Assembly: GCF_016587375.1 (NCBI RefSeq)
Contig: NZ_BNJG01000002.1
Location: 1,860,001 to 1,924,000, forward strand
Direction: 5' to 3'
From: Ktedonobacter robiniae
Lineage (GTDB): Bacteria; Chloroflexota; Ktedonobacteria; Ktedonobacterales; Ktedonobacteraceae
Length of the DNA: 64,000 nucleotides
Shown: piece by piece, positions 16,725 to 28,177 of the stretch
Layout of the letters: each line of letters opens with the position of its first letter
Position numbering within the stretch: position 1 is the stretch's first letter
Notes under the pieces: generated by a model
The model's database searches: none
Seen by the model: the letters and a program-made list of their open reading frames with translations, nothing else
Told to the model about the DNA's origin: nothing
Made by a program: the position numbers and the translations under genes

Positions 16725-19700
16725 GTGAACGATTCAACAGCACGTATTCTCAATCTCTCTCCGCAAAAACGAGCATTGCTACTCCAGAGGTTGCAAAAAG
16801 GAAAAACGAACCTGTCTGAGCAAATTCCTGTCCGTAAGGATCGCTCCGCGCTCACTGCTGCCTCCTTTGCGCAGCAGCGCTTATGGTTCCTCAATCAACT
16901 CACAGCCGATCCCGCCTCATACAATATTGTTGAAGGTGTGCAACTTACCGGACCACTGAATCTGGAAGCGCTCAATATCAGTCTTCATCAGATCGTGCAA
17001 CGTCACGAGACGCTACGAACCACCTTTCAGCAACACGAAAATGAGCTTCTACAACAGATTCACGCGACACTACCTCTTCCTTTTCTGCTCATTGATCTTC
17101 AATCTCTCTCTACGCAGGACTGTGAACAGGCCATCGCGCAGCTTACCCAACAAGAAAGCCATGCCCCTTTCGATTTATCTCATGGGCCGCTTTTACGAGT
17201 ACGCATCTTACGCCTGGCGCCGCAAAAGCATCAGCTATTATTTGCCATGCACCATATCGCCTCCGACGGCTGGTCGATGGATATTTTTATGCATGAGCTC
17301 AGTCTGCTCTATACTGCTCAGGTAAATGGGCATGCTGCATCCATGCCTGACCTCCCTGTGCAGTACGCTGATTACGCTCTCTGGCAACGCCAATGGCTCC
17401 AGGGCCCCGCCTTGCAGCAGCAGCTCGACTACTGGAAACACCAGCTCGCCGACGCTCCTGCCCTCCTGGAACTTCCCTACGACCACCCTCTTCCATCTCA
17501 ACAGCAGGGACAGGGAGCCCTCCACCAGTTCTCTATTCCTCTCCATCGAGTCCAGGCCCTTCAACACTTCGCTCGTCAGCACGGCTGTACACCCTTTATG
17601 CTCTTTTTAGCGGCCTTCCAGGTGCTCCTGCATCGCTATAGCAGGCAGCATGACCTGGTCATCGGCACTCCTGTTGCCAACCGCAATCGCCCGGAAGTCG
17701 CTAACTTGATCGGCTTCTTCGTCAATACCCTGGCTCTGCGTCTCGACCTCTCGGCTGATCCATCATTTCAATCGCTCCTCCAGCAGGTCAAAACGATCAC
17801 GCTGGAAGCCTATGAACATCAAGACCTGCCCTTTGATCAGCTCGTCGAAACGCTGCAACCGCAACGCATGCTCAATCACTCCCCGCTTTTTCAAGTGATG
17901 TTCGTTCTCCAGACACAGCCCACAACAAACCTCGCGCTCACCGATATCAGGTCACAGCGCATGCAGATCAATACGAATACAACCAAGTTCGATCTGAGTC
18001 TAATTATCGTGGAAGAGCCTGATGCTTTTCAGGCATTTCTGGAATACCGCACCGACCTCTTTGAAGCAGCAACGATGCAACGCCTGGGATCCTATTACCA
18101 GACCTTGCTAGACGATATCGTTGCCCATCCAGATCGGCCCATCAGCCAGCTCAATATCTTGCCAGAACAGGAACAGCTCCAACTTCTGAATGAATGGAAT
18201 GTTACGACGCTCCAGTCTCCTCTGGCTTTCTGTCTCCATGAACTCATTGAACAGCAGGTCGCACGGACGCCCGAGGCGATAGCTCTGGTGTTTGAGGGAG
18301 AAGGCAAAACATATCGAGAACTCAATAATGCAGCCAATCTCCTAGCCCACTCTTTGCGTACCATGGGTATCGGGCCAGGAGCGCTGGTTGGGGTCAGCAT
18401 GGAACGGTCACTGGAACTGGCAGTATCAATGCTCGCTATTCTCAAAGCAGGAGGAGCCTATGTTCCTCTGGATGCGGCCTATCCAGAGGAGCGTTTAACG
18501 TATATGATAGAAGATGCACAGCTCCAACTACTCCTGACGCAATCTTCACTTCAGCACCGCCTGCCTACAACTACGACGCCGATACTTGTACCAGATATAG
18601 ATTGGCAAACGCCTCATGATAATCTGATCAATCTGAGCTGTCCTGAGCATCCAATCTATATGATCTATACCTCAGGCTCCACGGGTAGACCAAAAGGAGC
18701 AGTCATCGCACATCAGAACTTTATCAATCTGCTCCAATGGTTTGTCAGCGCTATACATATTTCATCCCATGACCATATCCTGATTGTCACCTCTTTTAGC
18801 TTTGACCTGACCCAGAAAAATTTGTTTGCCCCCTTACTCACCGGAGGAACGGTCCATCTTTTACCCTCTCACTATTATGATCCGGCCGCCATTCGACGCA
18901 CGATTGCAGAGCAAGCCATTACGCTTCTCAACTGCACTCCCAGTATGTTCTATCCATTGCTTGAGGAGACCCCATTGACATCACTGATGTCTCTACGGGC
19001 AGTCGTTCTAGGTGGTGAGCCTATCCATATCTCACGGCTACAACCTCTTTTCCAGGGACCATTACAACAGACGGCTCTGGTGAATTACTACGGTCCGACT
19101 GAATGCAGTGACGCAGTCGCATTTACCTATGTTAACTATGCGCAACTTGTTGATCCCCCCATTGGACGACCGATCAACAATACGCAGCTCTATATACTTG
19201 ATGACTGGCTCAGACCTGTTCCCATCGGTGCCGTCGGAGAGTTGTATGTGGGGGGAAACGGGCTGGGTTATGGCTACCTCAATCGTCCTGAACTGACGGC
19301 TGAACGCTTTATCCCCCATCCTTTCAGTCAAAAACCGGGCGCACGTCTCTATCGTACGGGAGATCTTGTGCGCTATCAATCTGATGGGGCTATTGTATTC
19401 CTGGGACGCAAAGATCAGCAGGTAAAATTACGCGGCTTCCGTATCGAGCTCGGCGAGATTGAGGCGATATTACAGCAATTACCCTCAATTCGTCAGGCAG
19501 TGGTCGTGCTACGCGAGGATGTACCCGATCATCAACAACTGGTTGCCTATCTGGTAGGAGAAAATACAGATTCCGCTGTGATACACCGCGTACTGAGTAC
19601 ACAGCTCCCAGAGTATATGGTTCCATCAGCATTTGTGTTCCTGGATCATCTCCCTCTCTCTCCCAATGGCAAGCTCGATCGTCGTCAACTTCCGGCTCCC

Positions 19701-22700
19701 GATCTAAGCACCCAGATCCACGATGATGCATTTGTCGCTCCTCGTTCTCCCATCGAGCTGACGCTTGCTTCCATCTGGGCCGATGTCCTGGCTCTCCCCA
19801 GCAACAGATCAGCGTTAGCGCCAACTTCTTTTCCCTGGGCGGCCACTCGCTGCTCGTGACCAGGGTTATCTCTCGCATCCGAGCACTCTTCTCCGTCGAT
19901 CTCTCTCTGCGTCACTTCTTTGCTGCTCCTACTATCACGGCACTCGCCCAACTGCTTTCCCACACCCGGTATCAGGAGCAGGCTTCGCTCCTGCCCACGC
20001 TCGCTCCGGTTCCTCGTGATCACCCCTTGCCTCTCTCCTTTGGCCAACAACGCCTCTGGTTCCTCGATCAGTTCAGTCCCCTTGACGCCAGCTATAATAT
20101 GACCCTGGCCTTCAGTTGTCAGGGACCCTTGCACCTCTCTGCACTGGCTCACAGCCTCCAGGACCTGATCCTGCGCCACGAGGTCTTGCACACGACCTTC
20201 GCTTCCCTCGATGGAGATCCCATCCAGGTCATCGCTCCGCTTGCTTCCCTGCCACCGCATCTGCTCTCCTGCATTGATCTCTCTGCTCTCCCTTCACCAC
20301 TGCGCGAGGCCACCGCCCACGCGCTTCGCCAGCAAGATGCCCACGCTCCCTTCCTGCTCGCAGAGCAGTTCCCCATCCGCCTGCATGTCTTGCGCCTCTC
20401 CCCACACGAGCATCACCTGATCCTCACCATGCACCATATCGCCTCTGACGGCTGGTCGATGGATTTGCTGCTACAGGAGCTTGGGTTGCTCTACCATGCC
20501 CACCTGACCGGCACCACGGCGCTCCTACCGACCCTCTCCGTGCAGTATGCTGATTATGCGCTCTGGCAACGCCAATGGCTGCAGACTCCCCTCATGCAGC
20601 AGCAGCTCGCCTACTGGAAACAGCAGCTCGTCGATGCCCCTGCTCTGCTGGAACTGCCCATTGATCATCCGCGCCCTCCTGTTCAGCAGACGGAAGGGGC
20701 TCAATACGCGTTCACGCTGCCCACGCGCCTGCATCCTTCCCTCGCCGAGCTCTGCCGCCAGTGTGACTGCACGCCCTTCATGTTCTTCCTGAGCACCTTC
20801 CTGGTCCTGCTGCAGCGCTATAGTGGACAGCAGGACCTGGTCGTCGGCACCCCCATTGCCAACCGCACCCGGCCAGAAGTCGCGCACCTGATCGGCTTCT
20901 TCGTCAATACCCTGGCGCTACGCCTTGATCTCTCGGCGGATCCCTCATTCCAGACCCTGCTCCAGCAGGTCAAAAGCGTCACCCTGCAAGCCTATGAGCA
21001 TCAGGATCTCCCGTTTGAGCAGGTGGTCGAAGCCCTCCATCCTCAACGCATGCTCAGTCACTCGCCGCTCTTTCAGGTGATGTTTCTCTTCCAGCCCCAG
21101 GCTGCTGCCCCGATCTCGCTTGCTGAGATCAGCACCCGGCGACTTCCCATCGAGGTTCACGCCACCAAATTTGACCTCAGCCTGATCATTGAAGAGGAAG
21201 CGGGCACGTTGCAGGCCACCCTGGAATATCGGACCGATCTCTTTGAAGCAGCTACGATTGAGCGCCTGGCCTGCTCCTATGAGGTGCTGGTCAGCGATAT
21301 TCTCGCGCACCCAGCCTGTCCCATCAGTCGCCTGGAGATCCTACCTGAACAGGAGCGACGCCAACTCATCCAGGGCTGGCAGTCTCCTCAATTGCCCGCG
21401 CCTATGCCCTCCACCCTGCACGTCCTCTTTGAGCAGCGCGCTGAACAAACACCTGATGCCATAGCCGCAATCTGCAATGAAGAGCAGATCAGCTACCAAA
21501 CACTGAACAGGTATGCTGATCTGCTTGCTGGTTATCTCCGAGCAAGAAAGATTGGGCCAGAGAGCTTAGTTGGTGTATGTCTGCAACGATCCGTGACCAT
21601 GTTGGTAGCATTATTAGGCATCCTTAAAGCAGGAGGGGCGTATGTTCCGATTGATCCGACGCATCCTTCTGAGCGGATTGCCTTTATGCTCGCCGATAGC
21701 CAGGTAACGCTCGTCCTGACCCAGAGCACGTTACGTACACTCCTACCAGCGCAAGGGCCTACTATGATTGCGCTCGATCAGCAATGGGAACAGATTACAC
21801 AGACAGAGCCAGGCTCCCCCTCTCTGACCCTCAGTGATGCGAATCTGGCCTATGTCATTTACACGTCGGGATCAACGGGAAAGCCTAAAGGTGTCCTGGG
21901 TACTCATGGCGCAATAGTCAATCGCTTACAGTGGATGTGGCGAACCATGCCTTTCACTGCGCAGGACATCTGCTGCCAGAAAACGAACCTGAGCTTCGTT
22001 GATGCGGTGTCAGAGATCTTTGGACCCCTCCTACAAGGAGTGCCGCTTGTCATCCTAACCGATGAAGTTGTCAAGGATCCACCTCGTTTACGAGAACAAT
22101 TAGCGCAGTATGCCGTCAGCCGGATTGTCCTGGTGCCCTCGCTCTTACGCGTTTTACTCCAGGAGGAGGATGCCGTTCTTCAGACACAGCTCCACCGACT
22201 TACGCATTGGACAAGTAGTGGCGAAGCGCTTCCTGTGGATCTCATACAACGCTTTCGCCAGTGCTTACCGGCTGCTCACTTATTCAACCTGTATGGCTCA
22301 TCAGAGGTTGCAGCAGATGCCACAAGTTATCAGATCGGGAATGAGTCTTCAGACCAGGCGACCGCTATCGGATATCCAATCGATCAGATGCAAGTCTATA
22401 TCCTCGATACCTTTCTACAACCAGTGCCTATCGGCGTAACCGGCGAGATATATATTGGTGGTGCCGGTCTGGCACGTGGCTACTGGCAACGTCCAGAATT
22501 GACAGCTGAGCGTTTTGTGCCGGATATAGTCAGTGGACATGCTGGAACACGATTGTATCGCACTGGCGACCTGGGATGCCGCAGATCCGATGGAGCGCTG
22601 ATATATCTTGGACGCACAGATCACCAGATCAAGCTGCGCGGCTTCCGTATCGAGCTCGGCGAGATTGAAGCGGTCATCAGGCAACATCCTACCATACGAG

Positions 22701-25700
22701 AAGCAGTTGCCATCGTACGCGAGGATCGTACAGATGACAAACGCCTGATCGCGTATATGACGACGGCAGGAGAAGAGACAATAAAAGCGGAAAGTATGCG
22801 TCAATTCCTGCAACAATCTCTCCCAGAGTATATGGTTCCATCAGCATTTGTGTTCCTGGATCATCTCCCTCTCTCTCCCAATGGCAAGCTCGATCGTCGT
22901 CAACTTCCGGCTCCCGATCTAAGCACCCAGATCCACGATGATGCATTTGTCGCTCCTCGTTCTCCCATCGAGCTGACGCTTGCTTCCATCTGGGCCGATG
23001 TCCTGGCTCTCCCCCAGCAACAGATCAGCGTTAGCGCCAACTTCTTTTCCCTGGGCGGCCACTCGCTGCTCGTGACCAGGGTTATCTCTCGCATCCGAGC
23101 ACTCTTCTCCGTCGATCTCTCTCTGCGTCACTTCTTTGCTGCTCCTACTATCACGGCACTCGCCCAACTGCTTTCCCACACCCGGTATCAGGAGCAGGCT
23201 TCGCTCCTGCCCACGCTCGCTCCGGTTCCTCGTGATCACCCCTTGCCTCTCTCCTTTGGCCAACAACGCCTCTGGTTCCTCGATCAGTTCAGTCCCCTTG
23301 ACGCCAGCTATAATATGACCCTGGCCTTCAGTTGTCAGGGACCCTTGCACCTCTCTGCACTGGCTCACAGCCTCCAGGACCTGATCCTGCGCCACGAGGT
23401 CTTGCACACGACCTTCGCTTCCCTCGATGGAGATCCCATCCAGGTCATCGCTCCGCTTGCTTCCCTGCCACCGCATCTGCTCTCCTGCATTGATCTCTCT
23501 GCTCTCCCTTCACCACTGCGCGAGGCCACCGCCCACGCGCTTCGCCAGCAAGATGCCCACGCTCCCTTCCTGCTCGCAGAGCAGTTCCCCATCCGCCTGC
23601 ATGTCTTGCGCCTCTCCCCACACGAGCATCACCTGATCCTCACCATGCACCATATCGCCTCTGACGGCTGGTCGATGGATTTGCTGCTACAGGAGCTTGG
23701 GTTGCTCTACCATGCCCACCTGACCGGCACCACGGCGCTCCTACCGACCCTCTCCGTGCAGTATGCTGATTATGCGCTCTGGCAACGCCAATGGCTGCAG
23801 ACTCCCCTCATGCAGCAGCAGCTCGCCTACTGGAAACAGCAGCTCGTCGATGCCCCTGCTCTGCTGGAACTGCCCATTGATCATCCGCGCCCTCCTGTTC
23901 AGCAGACGGAAGGGGCTCAATACGCGTTCACGCTGCCCACGCGCCTGCATCCTTCCCTCGCCGAGCTCTGCCGCCAGTGTGACTGCACGCCCTTCATGTT
24001 CTTCCTGAGCACCTTCCTGGTCCTGCTGCAGCGCTATAGTGGACAGCAGGACCTGGTCGTCGGCACCCCCATTGCCAACCGCACCCGGCCAGAAGTCGCG
24101 CACCTGATCGGCTTCTTCGTCAATACCCTGGCGCTACGCCTTGATCTCTCGGCGGATCCCTCATTCCAGACCCTGCTCCAGCAGGTCAAAAGCGTCACCC
24201 TGCAAGCCTATGAGCATCAGGATCTCCCGTTTGAGCAGGTGGTCGAAGCCCTCCATCCTCAACGCATGCTCAGTCACTCGCCGCTCTTTCAGGTGATGTT
24301 TCTCTTCCAGCCCCAGGCTGCTGCCCCGATCTCGCTTGCTGAGATCAGCACCCGGCGACTTCCCATCGAGGTTCACGCCACCAAATTTGATCTTAGCCTG
24401 ATCATTGAAGAGGAAGCGGGCACGTTGCAGGCCACCCTGGAATATCGGACCGATCTCTTTGAAGCAGCTACGATTGAGCGCCTGGCCCGCTCCTATGAGG
24501 TGCTGGTCAGCGATATTCTCGCGCACCCAGCCTGTCCCATCAGTCGTCTGGAGATCCTACCTGAACAGGAGCGACGCCAACTCATCCAGGGCTGGCAGTC
24601 TCCTCAATTGCCCGTGCCTATGCCCTCCACCCTGCACGTCCTCTTTGAGCAACGCGCTGAGCAAACGCCTGATGCCATAGCTCTCATCTTTGGTGATCAA
24701 CAGCTTACGTATCAACACCTTAACGCACAAGCCAATCAACTCGCCCACTATGTGCGAAGGCAGGGAGGGGGTCCAGAAACACTGGTCGGGATCGCTGTCG
24801 AACGTTCTCCAGACATGCTCATCGCGCTCCTTGCCGTCCTCAAATCCGGTGGTGCCTACCTGCCACTCGACCCATCCTACCCATCGGACCGCCTCTCTTT
24901 CATGTTGCATGATGCTCAGATCTCTCTTCTGCTCACCCAACAACATCTTCTCCCTCGCCTCCCAGCATCCTCCTGTGCATACATTGCCCTTGATGGAATC
25001 TGGCTTGAACTCAGCAATGAAGCGCCAGAGAATCTCTCACTGACCATCCCAGCCCACTCGCTGGCATATATGATCTATACGTCCGGTTCGACTGGTCAAC
25101 CCAAAGGAGTACAAATTGAACACCAGGGGCTCTTCTATCTGGCTCAGGCGCAGCAGGAAATCTTTGCCATCCAGCCCCAGGACCGTATCTTGCAATTTGC
25201 CTCTCTGAGCTTCGATGCCTCGGTCTTTGAGATTTCACTGGCCTTAACGGCTGGTGCTACTCTGGTTCTAGGGGCACGTGAGGCCTTGCTGCCGGGTAGC
25301 GACCTCCAACATTTCCTCACCCAGTACGTCATCACCCATGCAACGCTGCCGCCATCAGTGCTAGCAACCCTGGACTGCAACGTACTCTCTGGCCTGCATA
25401 TGTTTATCTCAGCAGGAGAGGCCCTGCCCAAAGGATTGGCTGACCAGGTAGCTAAAACGCACCGACTCTATAATGCCTATGGACCCACTGAAGCTACGGT
25501 CTGGGCGACTGGAGCGCACTATACACCAGATCAAAATCAGCCACCACTCATCGGGCCGGCGATCAACCACGCTCAGACATATGTGCTCAATGCACAACTC
25601 CAACCGGTTCCCATTGGGGTGGCTGGTGAACTCTATCTGGGGGGAGTTGGCATCGCTCGTGGATATCGTAACCAGGCAATGCTAACAGCCGAACGCTTCA

Positions 25701-27181
25701 TTCCTCATCCATTTTCTGACAAACCTGGGGCACGGCTCTACAAAACGGGTGATCTGGTACGCTATCGCGAAAATGGCGCATTGGAGTTTCTGAGTCGTCT
25801 CGACCACCAGGTGAAGATTCGTGGCTTCCGTATCGAACTTGGTGAGATCGAGGCAGTACTGCATCGTCATCCAGCTATCCATGAGTGTGTTGTCATCTCA
25901 CACAAACAGCCCGATGATGAAACGCTGCTGCTCGCGTATTTCACGACACAGATGAACCAGGTTCCCTCATCAATGGAATTACGACAATTTCTATACCAAC
26001 AGTTGCCTCAATATATGCTCCCATCGGCATTTATACACTTATCCGCATTTCCTCACACACCAAATGATAAATTAGATCTAGCGGCCCTTCCTCTCCCCAC
26101 CCATGCTCCACATGGGTCCCAGCAAAACTATACTCCGCCACGCGATACTATCGAGTTACAACTTGTCCGTATCTGGGAAGAACTCCTCCCACACCAGACC
26201 ATTGGTATCACCGACAATTTTTTTGAGCTAGGAGGGCATTCGCTCCTCGCGATACGCCTGATGGCACACATTCAGCATGCATTCCAACAGCAATTTCCAC
26301 TCTCCACGCTTTTTCAACATGCGACGATTGAACATTTAGCCAGCCTTATTCATCAACAAGATACGCAGCAGCCTCGCTCTATCCTGGTTCCCATGCGCAC
26401 ATCTGGAGAAAAATATCCATTCTTTTGCGTCCATCCAATTGGAGGTGAAGTTTTCTGCTATCTTGATATCGCCCGTGATGGAGATCAAGATAGACCATTC
26501 TATGCACTCCAATCACCCGACCCGGATTCCTGGCAAACAACACAGCCTCGCCTGCAAGATCTTGCCGCGCGGTATATTAAAGCAATGTACGCGGTACAGC
26601 CAACCGGCCCTTATCACCTGGGAGGATGGTCACTAGGTGGTGTCATTGCCTTTGAGATGGCCCAGCAGCTTCAACAACAGGGACACACAGTACGTACATT
26701 GACGCTCTTCGATAGTTACGCACCAGGACATTTCTCCGATGAGCAAAGCATTGTGAGCGAGTTCTTGCATGATCTAGAGGGTCTCTCGGGAAAACATGTA
26801 TCAGCAGCCCATCTCAATCATCATCACACCCATCCACAAGAACAGGTGCGCTCGATACTCGAGCAGGCACAACGTGCTGGGATCTTCCCTCCCGAGTTAG
26901 ATACAGCTTCTCTGCTACGACTCTTCTCTACATTTCAGCAAAACAAAGGAGCTTTTCAGCACTATACACCACGTCCCTATTTCGGCAAGCTTCTCTTCTT
27001 TCAGGCAAGCCACCTTCCTGAAGGAACACCGGGTACAGCAGCCTCAAGCTGGCAACAGCTAACGCTACCAGAATTCTCTCTCTCTACTGTTCAGGGGACG
27101 CATTATACGATGATGCAGCACCCAAACAGCCAGACACTTGCTCAGTTATTGAGCGCAAGCCTGGATCATGCAGATGCATAA
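16725..27181 (+). CDS. terminal NRPS, C-A-T-C-A-T-C-A-T-TE (one frameshift in T of its first module)
   Basis: Read through one missing base, this is 3485 aa; as sequenced it splits into 16725-19859 and an internal frame from 19856. The break is at C4 (19796-19799); the duplicated copy has C5 (23011-23015), so a base-call error or very recent mutation is likely. If real, the first module would lose its carrier Ser. Domains: short N-terminal docking-like helix; C3 (HHIASDGWS, His near 176), A3 and T; C4, A4, T; C5, A5, T (GGHSLLAIR); thioesterase with GWSLGG (Ser at 26630-26632). Pocket codes: A3 DLKNVGYDAK (no confident match); A4 VDSVTSLADK (Val replaces the amino-binding Asp235; NLYGSSEVAAD subgroup); A5 DAFTIAAVWK, identical to A1 of the first enzyme. 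A5's A10 motif is NDKLDL rather than NGKxDR. No epimerase or methyltransferase domain seen. It follows the first enzyme by 28 nt, so co-transcription is nearly certain. Confidence 0.92.
19605..21465 (+). repeat. 1.86-kb direct repeat, copy 1 (A-tail, T, C, start of next A)
   Basis: Spans the C-terminal part of A3, the carrier domain, the whole C4 domain and the first residues of A4. It is repeated at 22820-24681 with an offset of 3215-3216 nt. I count about nine substitutions and one indel (C4 against C5), roughly 99.5% identity. Substitutions are concentrated in the last ~300 nt. Confidence 0.93.
22820..24681 (+). repeat. 1.86-kb direct repeat, copy 2 (A-tail, T, C, start of next A)
   Basis: Second copy of the block at 19605-21465, covering the end of A4, its carrier, all of C5 and the start of A5. 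The two copies bracket the A4 core, which is not repeated. This pattern fits tandem module duplication followed by adenylation-core replacement, or gene conversion between modules. Confidence 0.93.
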
Positions 27182-27238
27182 CGCGGCATTGACGGAACAT
27201 CTATCAACACTCATCACGACAAAAAAGGAGTCATGACT

Positions 27239-28177
27239 ATGAAAGAACGCGTTCGTGAAATACTGAACTGGTATGCCAATGAAAACCCTGGTGTTCGTAC
27301 CAATCTTGCTCGCATCCTGAACCACGGCAAACTTGGAGGAACAGGGAAACTTCTTATTCTCCCGGTTGATCAGGGTTTTGAAATAGGACCAGTACGCAGT
27401 TTTGCCCCCAATCCAGAGGCCTATGACCCACGATATCATTTCCAATTTGCAATAGACGCCGGATTCAGCGCGTATGCTGCCCCAATCGGCTTTTTAGAAG
27501 CAGGTGTCTCTGACTACTGTGGGGAGATCCCCTTGATTTTGAAGTGTAATAGTATGGATTCTCTCCAGAGCGGAAATGAATTTAAAAGCACGATTACCTC
27601 GACAGTTGAAAGCGCACTTCGGCTGGGCTGTGTCGGTATTGGTTTTACAATCTACACTGGCTCAACCCTGCGCTCAGAGATGTATGAGCAGCTCAGTGAA
27701 TTCGCCGCCCAGGCCAAAGCGGCTGGTCTGGCTGTTGTCGTCTGGTCTTATCCCTTTGGCATTAACCTCGAACGAGAAGAGTGGAGATCAGTTGACACAA
27801 CGGCCTATACCACCCATATCGCTGCCCAGATCGGAGCCCATATCATCAAAGTTCTCTTTCCAACCTCACGGGTCGAACAAACTGCCGCCAAAGAGACGTA
27901 TCAGCAGTATCAGATCCCGGTTGAGGATCCCGCCGATCGCATTCGACATATCGTCCAGGCCGCCTTCAATGGACGTCGCCTGGTTATCTTCTCCGGTGGG
28001 CCGTTTAACGACGAAGAGCAATTGCTGGCACAGGCACGGGTGATTCGCGCTGGCGGTGGGTTCGGCTCCATCATTGGCCGCAACTCGTTCCAGCGCAAAA
28101 AAGAGGATGCACAAAAGCTGATAAACCGGCTTATCGACATTTATGCAGATGAAGAAAAACATGAGTATCCTCTATGA
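27239..28177 (+). CDS. class I (DhnA-type) fructose-bisphosphate aldolase-family protein
   Basis: About 312 aa TIM-barrel. Visible family features are LILPVDQGFEIGP near the N-terminus, the Schiff-base strand region (AHIIKVLFP, candidate Lys) and the C-terminal phosphate-binding segments IFSGGP and SIIGRNSFQR. DhnA-type enzymes act as FBP aldolases but also as transaldolase-like enzymes making unusual seven-carbon or amino-acid-derived building blocks in secondary metabolism. It sits 57 nt after the NRPS and overlaps the next gene (ATGA), so a biosynthetic role is likely; the actual substrate is not visible. The start was put at the second ATG, 8 nt after AAGGAG; the earlier ATG at 27233 is only 2 nt away from it. 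Confidence 0.8.
   Translation: MKERVREILNWYANENPGVRTNLARILNHGKLGGTGKLLILPVDQGFEIGPVRSFAPNPEAYDPRYHFQFAIDAGFSAYAAPIGFLEAGVSDYCGEIPLILKCNSMDSLQSGNEFKSTITSTVESALRLGCVGIGFTIYTGSTLRSEMYEQLSEFAAQAKAAGLAVVVWSYPFGINLEREEWRSVDTTAYTTHIAAQIGAHIIKVLFPTSRVEQTAAKETYQQYQIPVEDPADRIRHIVQAAFNGRRLVIFSGGPFNDEEQLLAQARVIRAGGGFGSIIGRNSFQRKKEDAQKLINRLIDIYADEEKHEYPL

Noticed and set aside
19390..23592. Pairs of identical antisense frames (for example around 19685-20260 and 22919-23476)
   Set aside because: They are duplicated only because the underlying NRPS block is duplicated.
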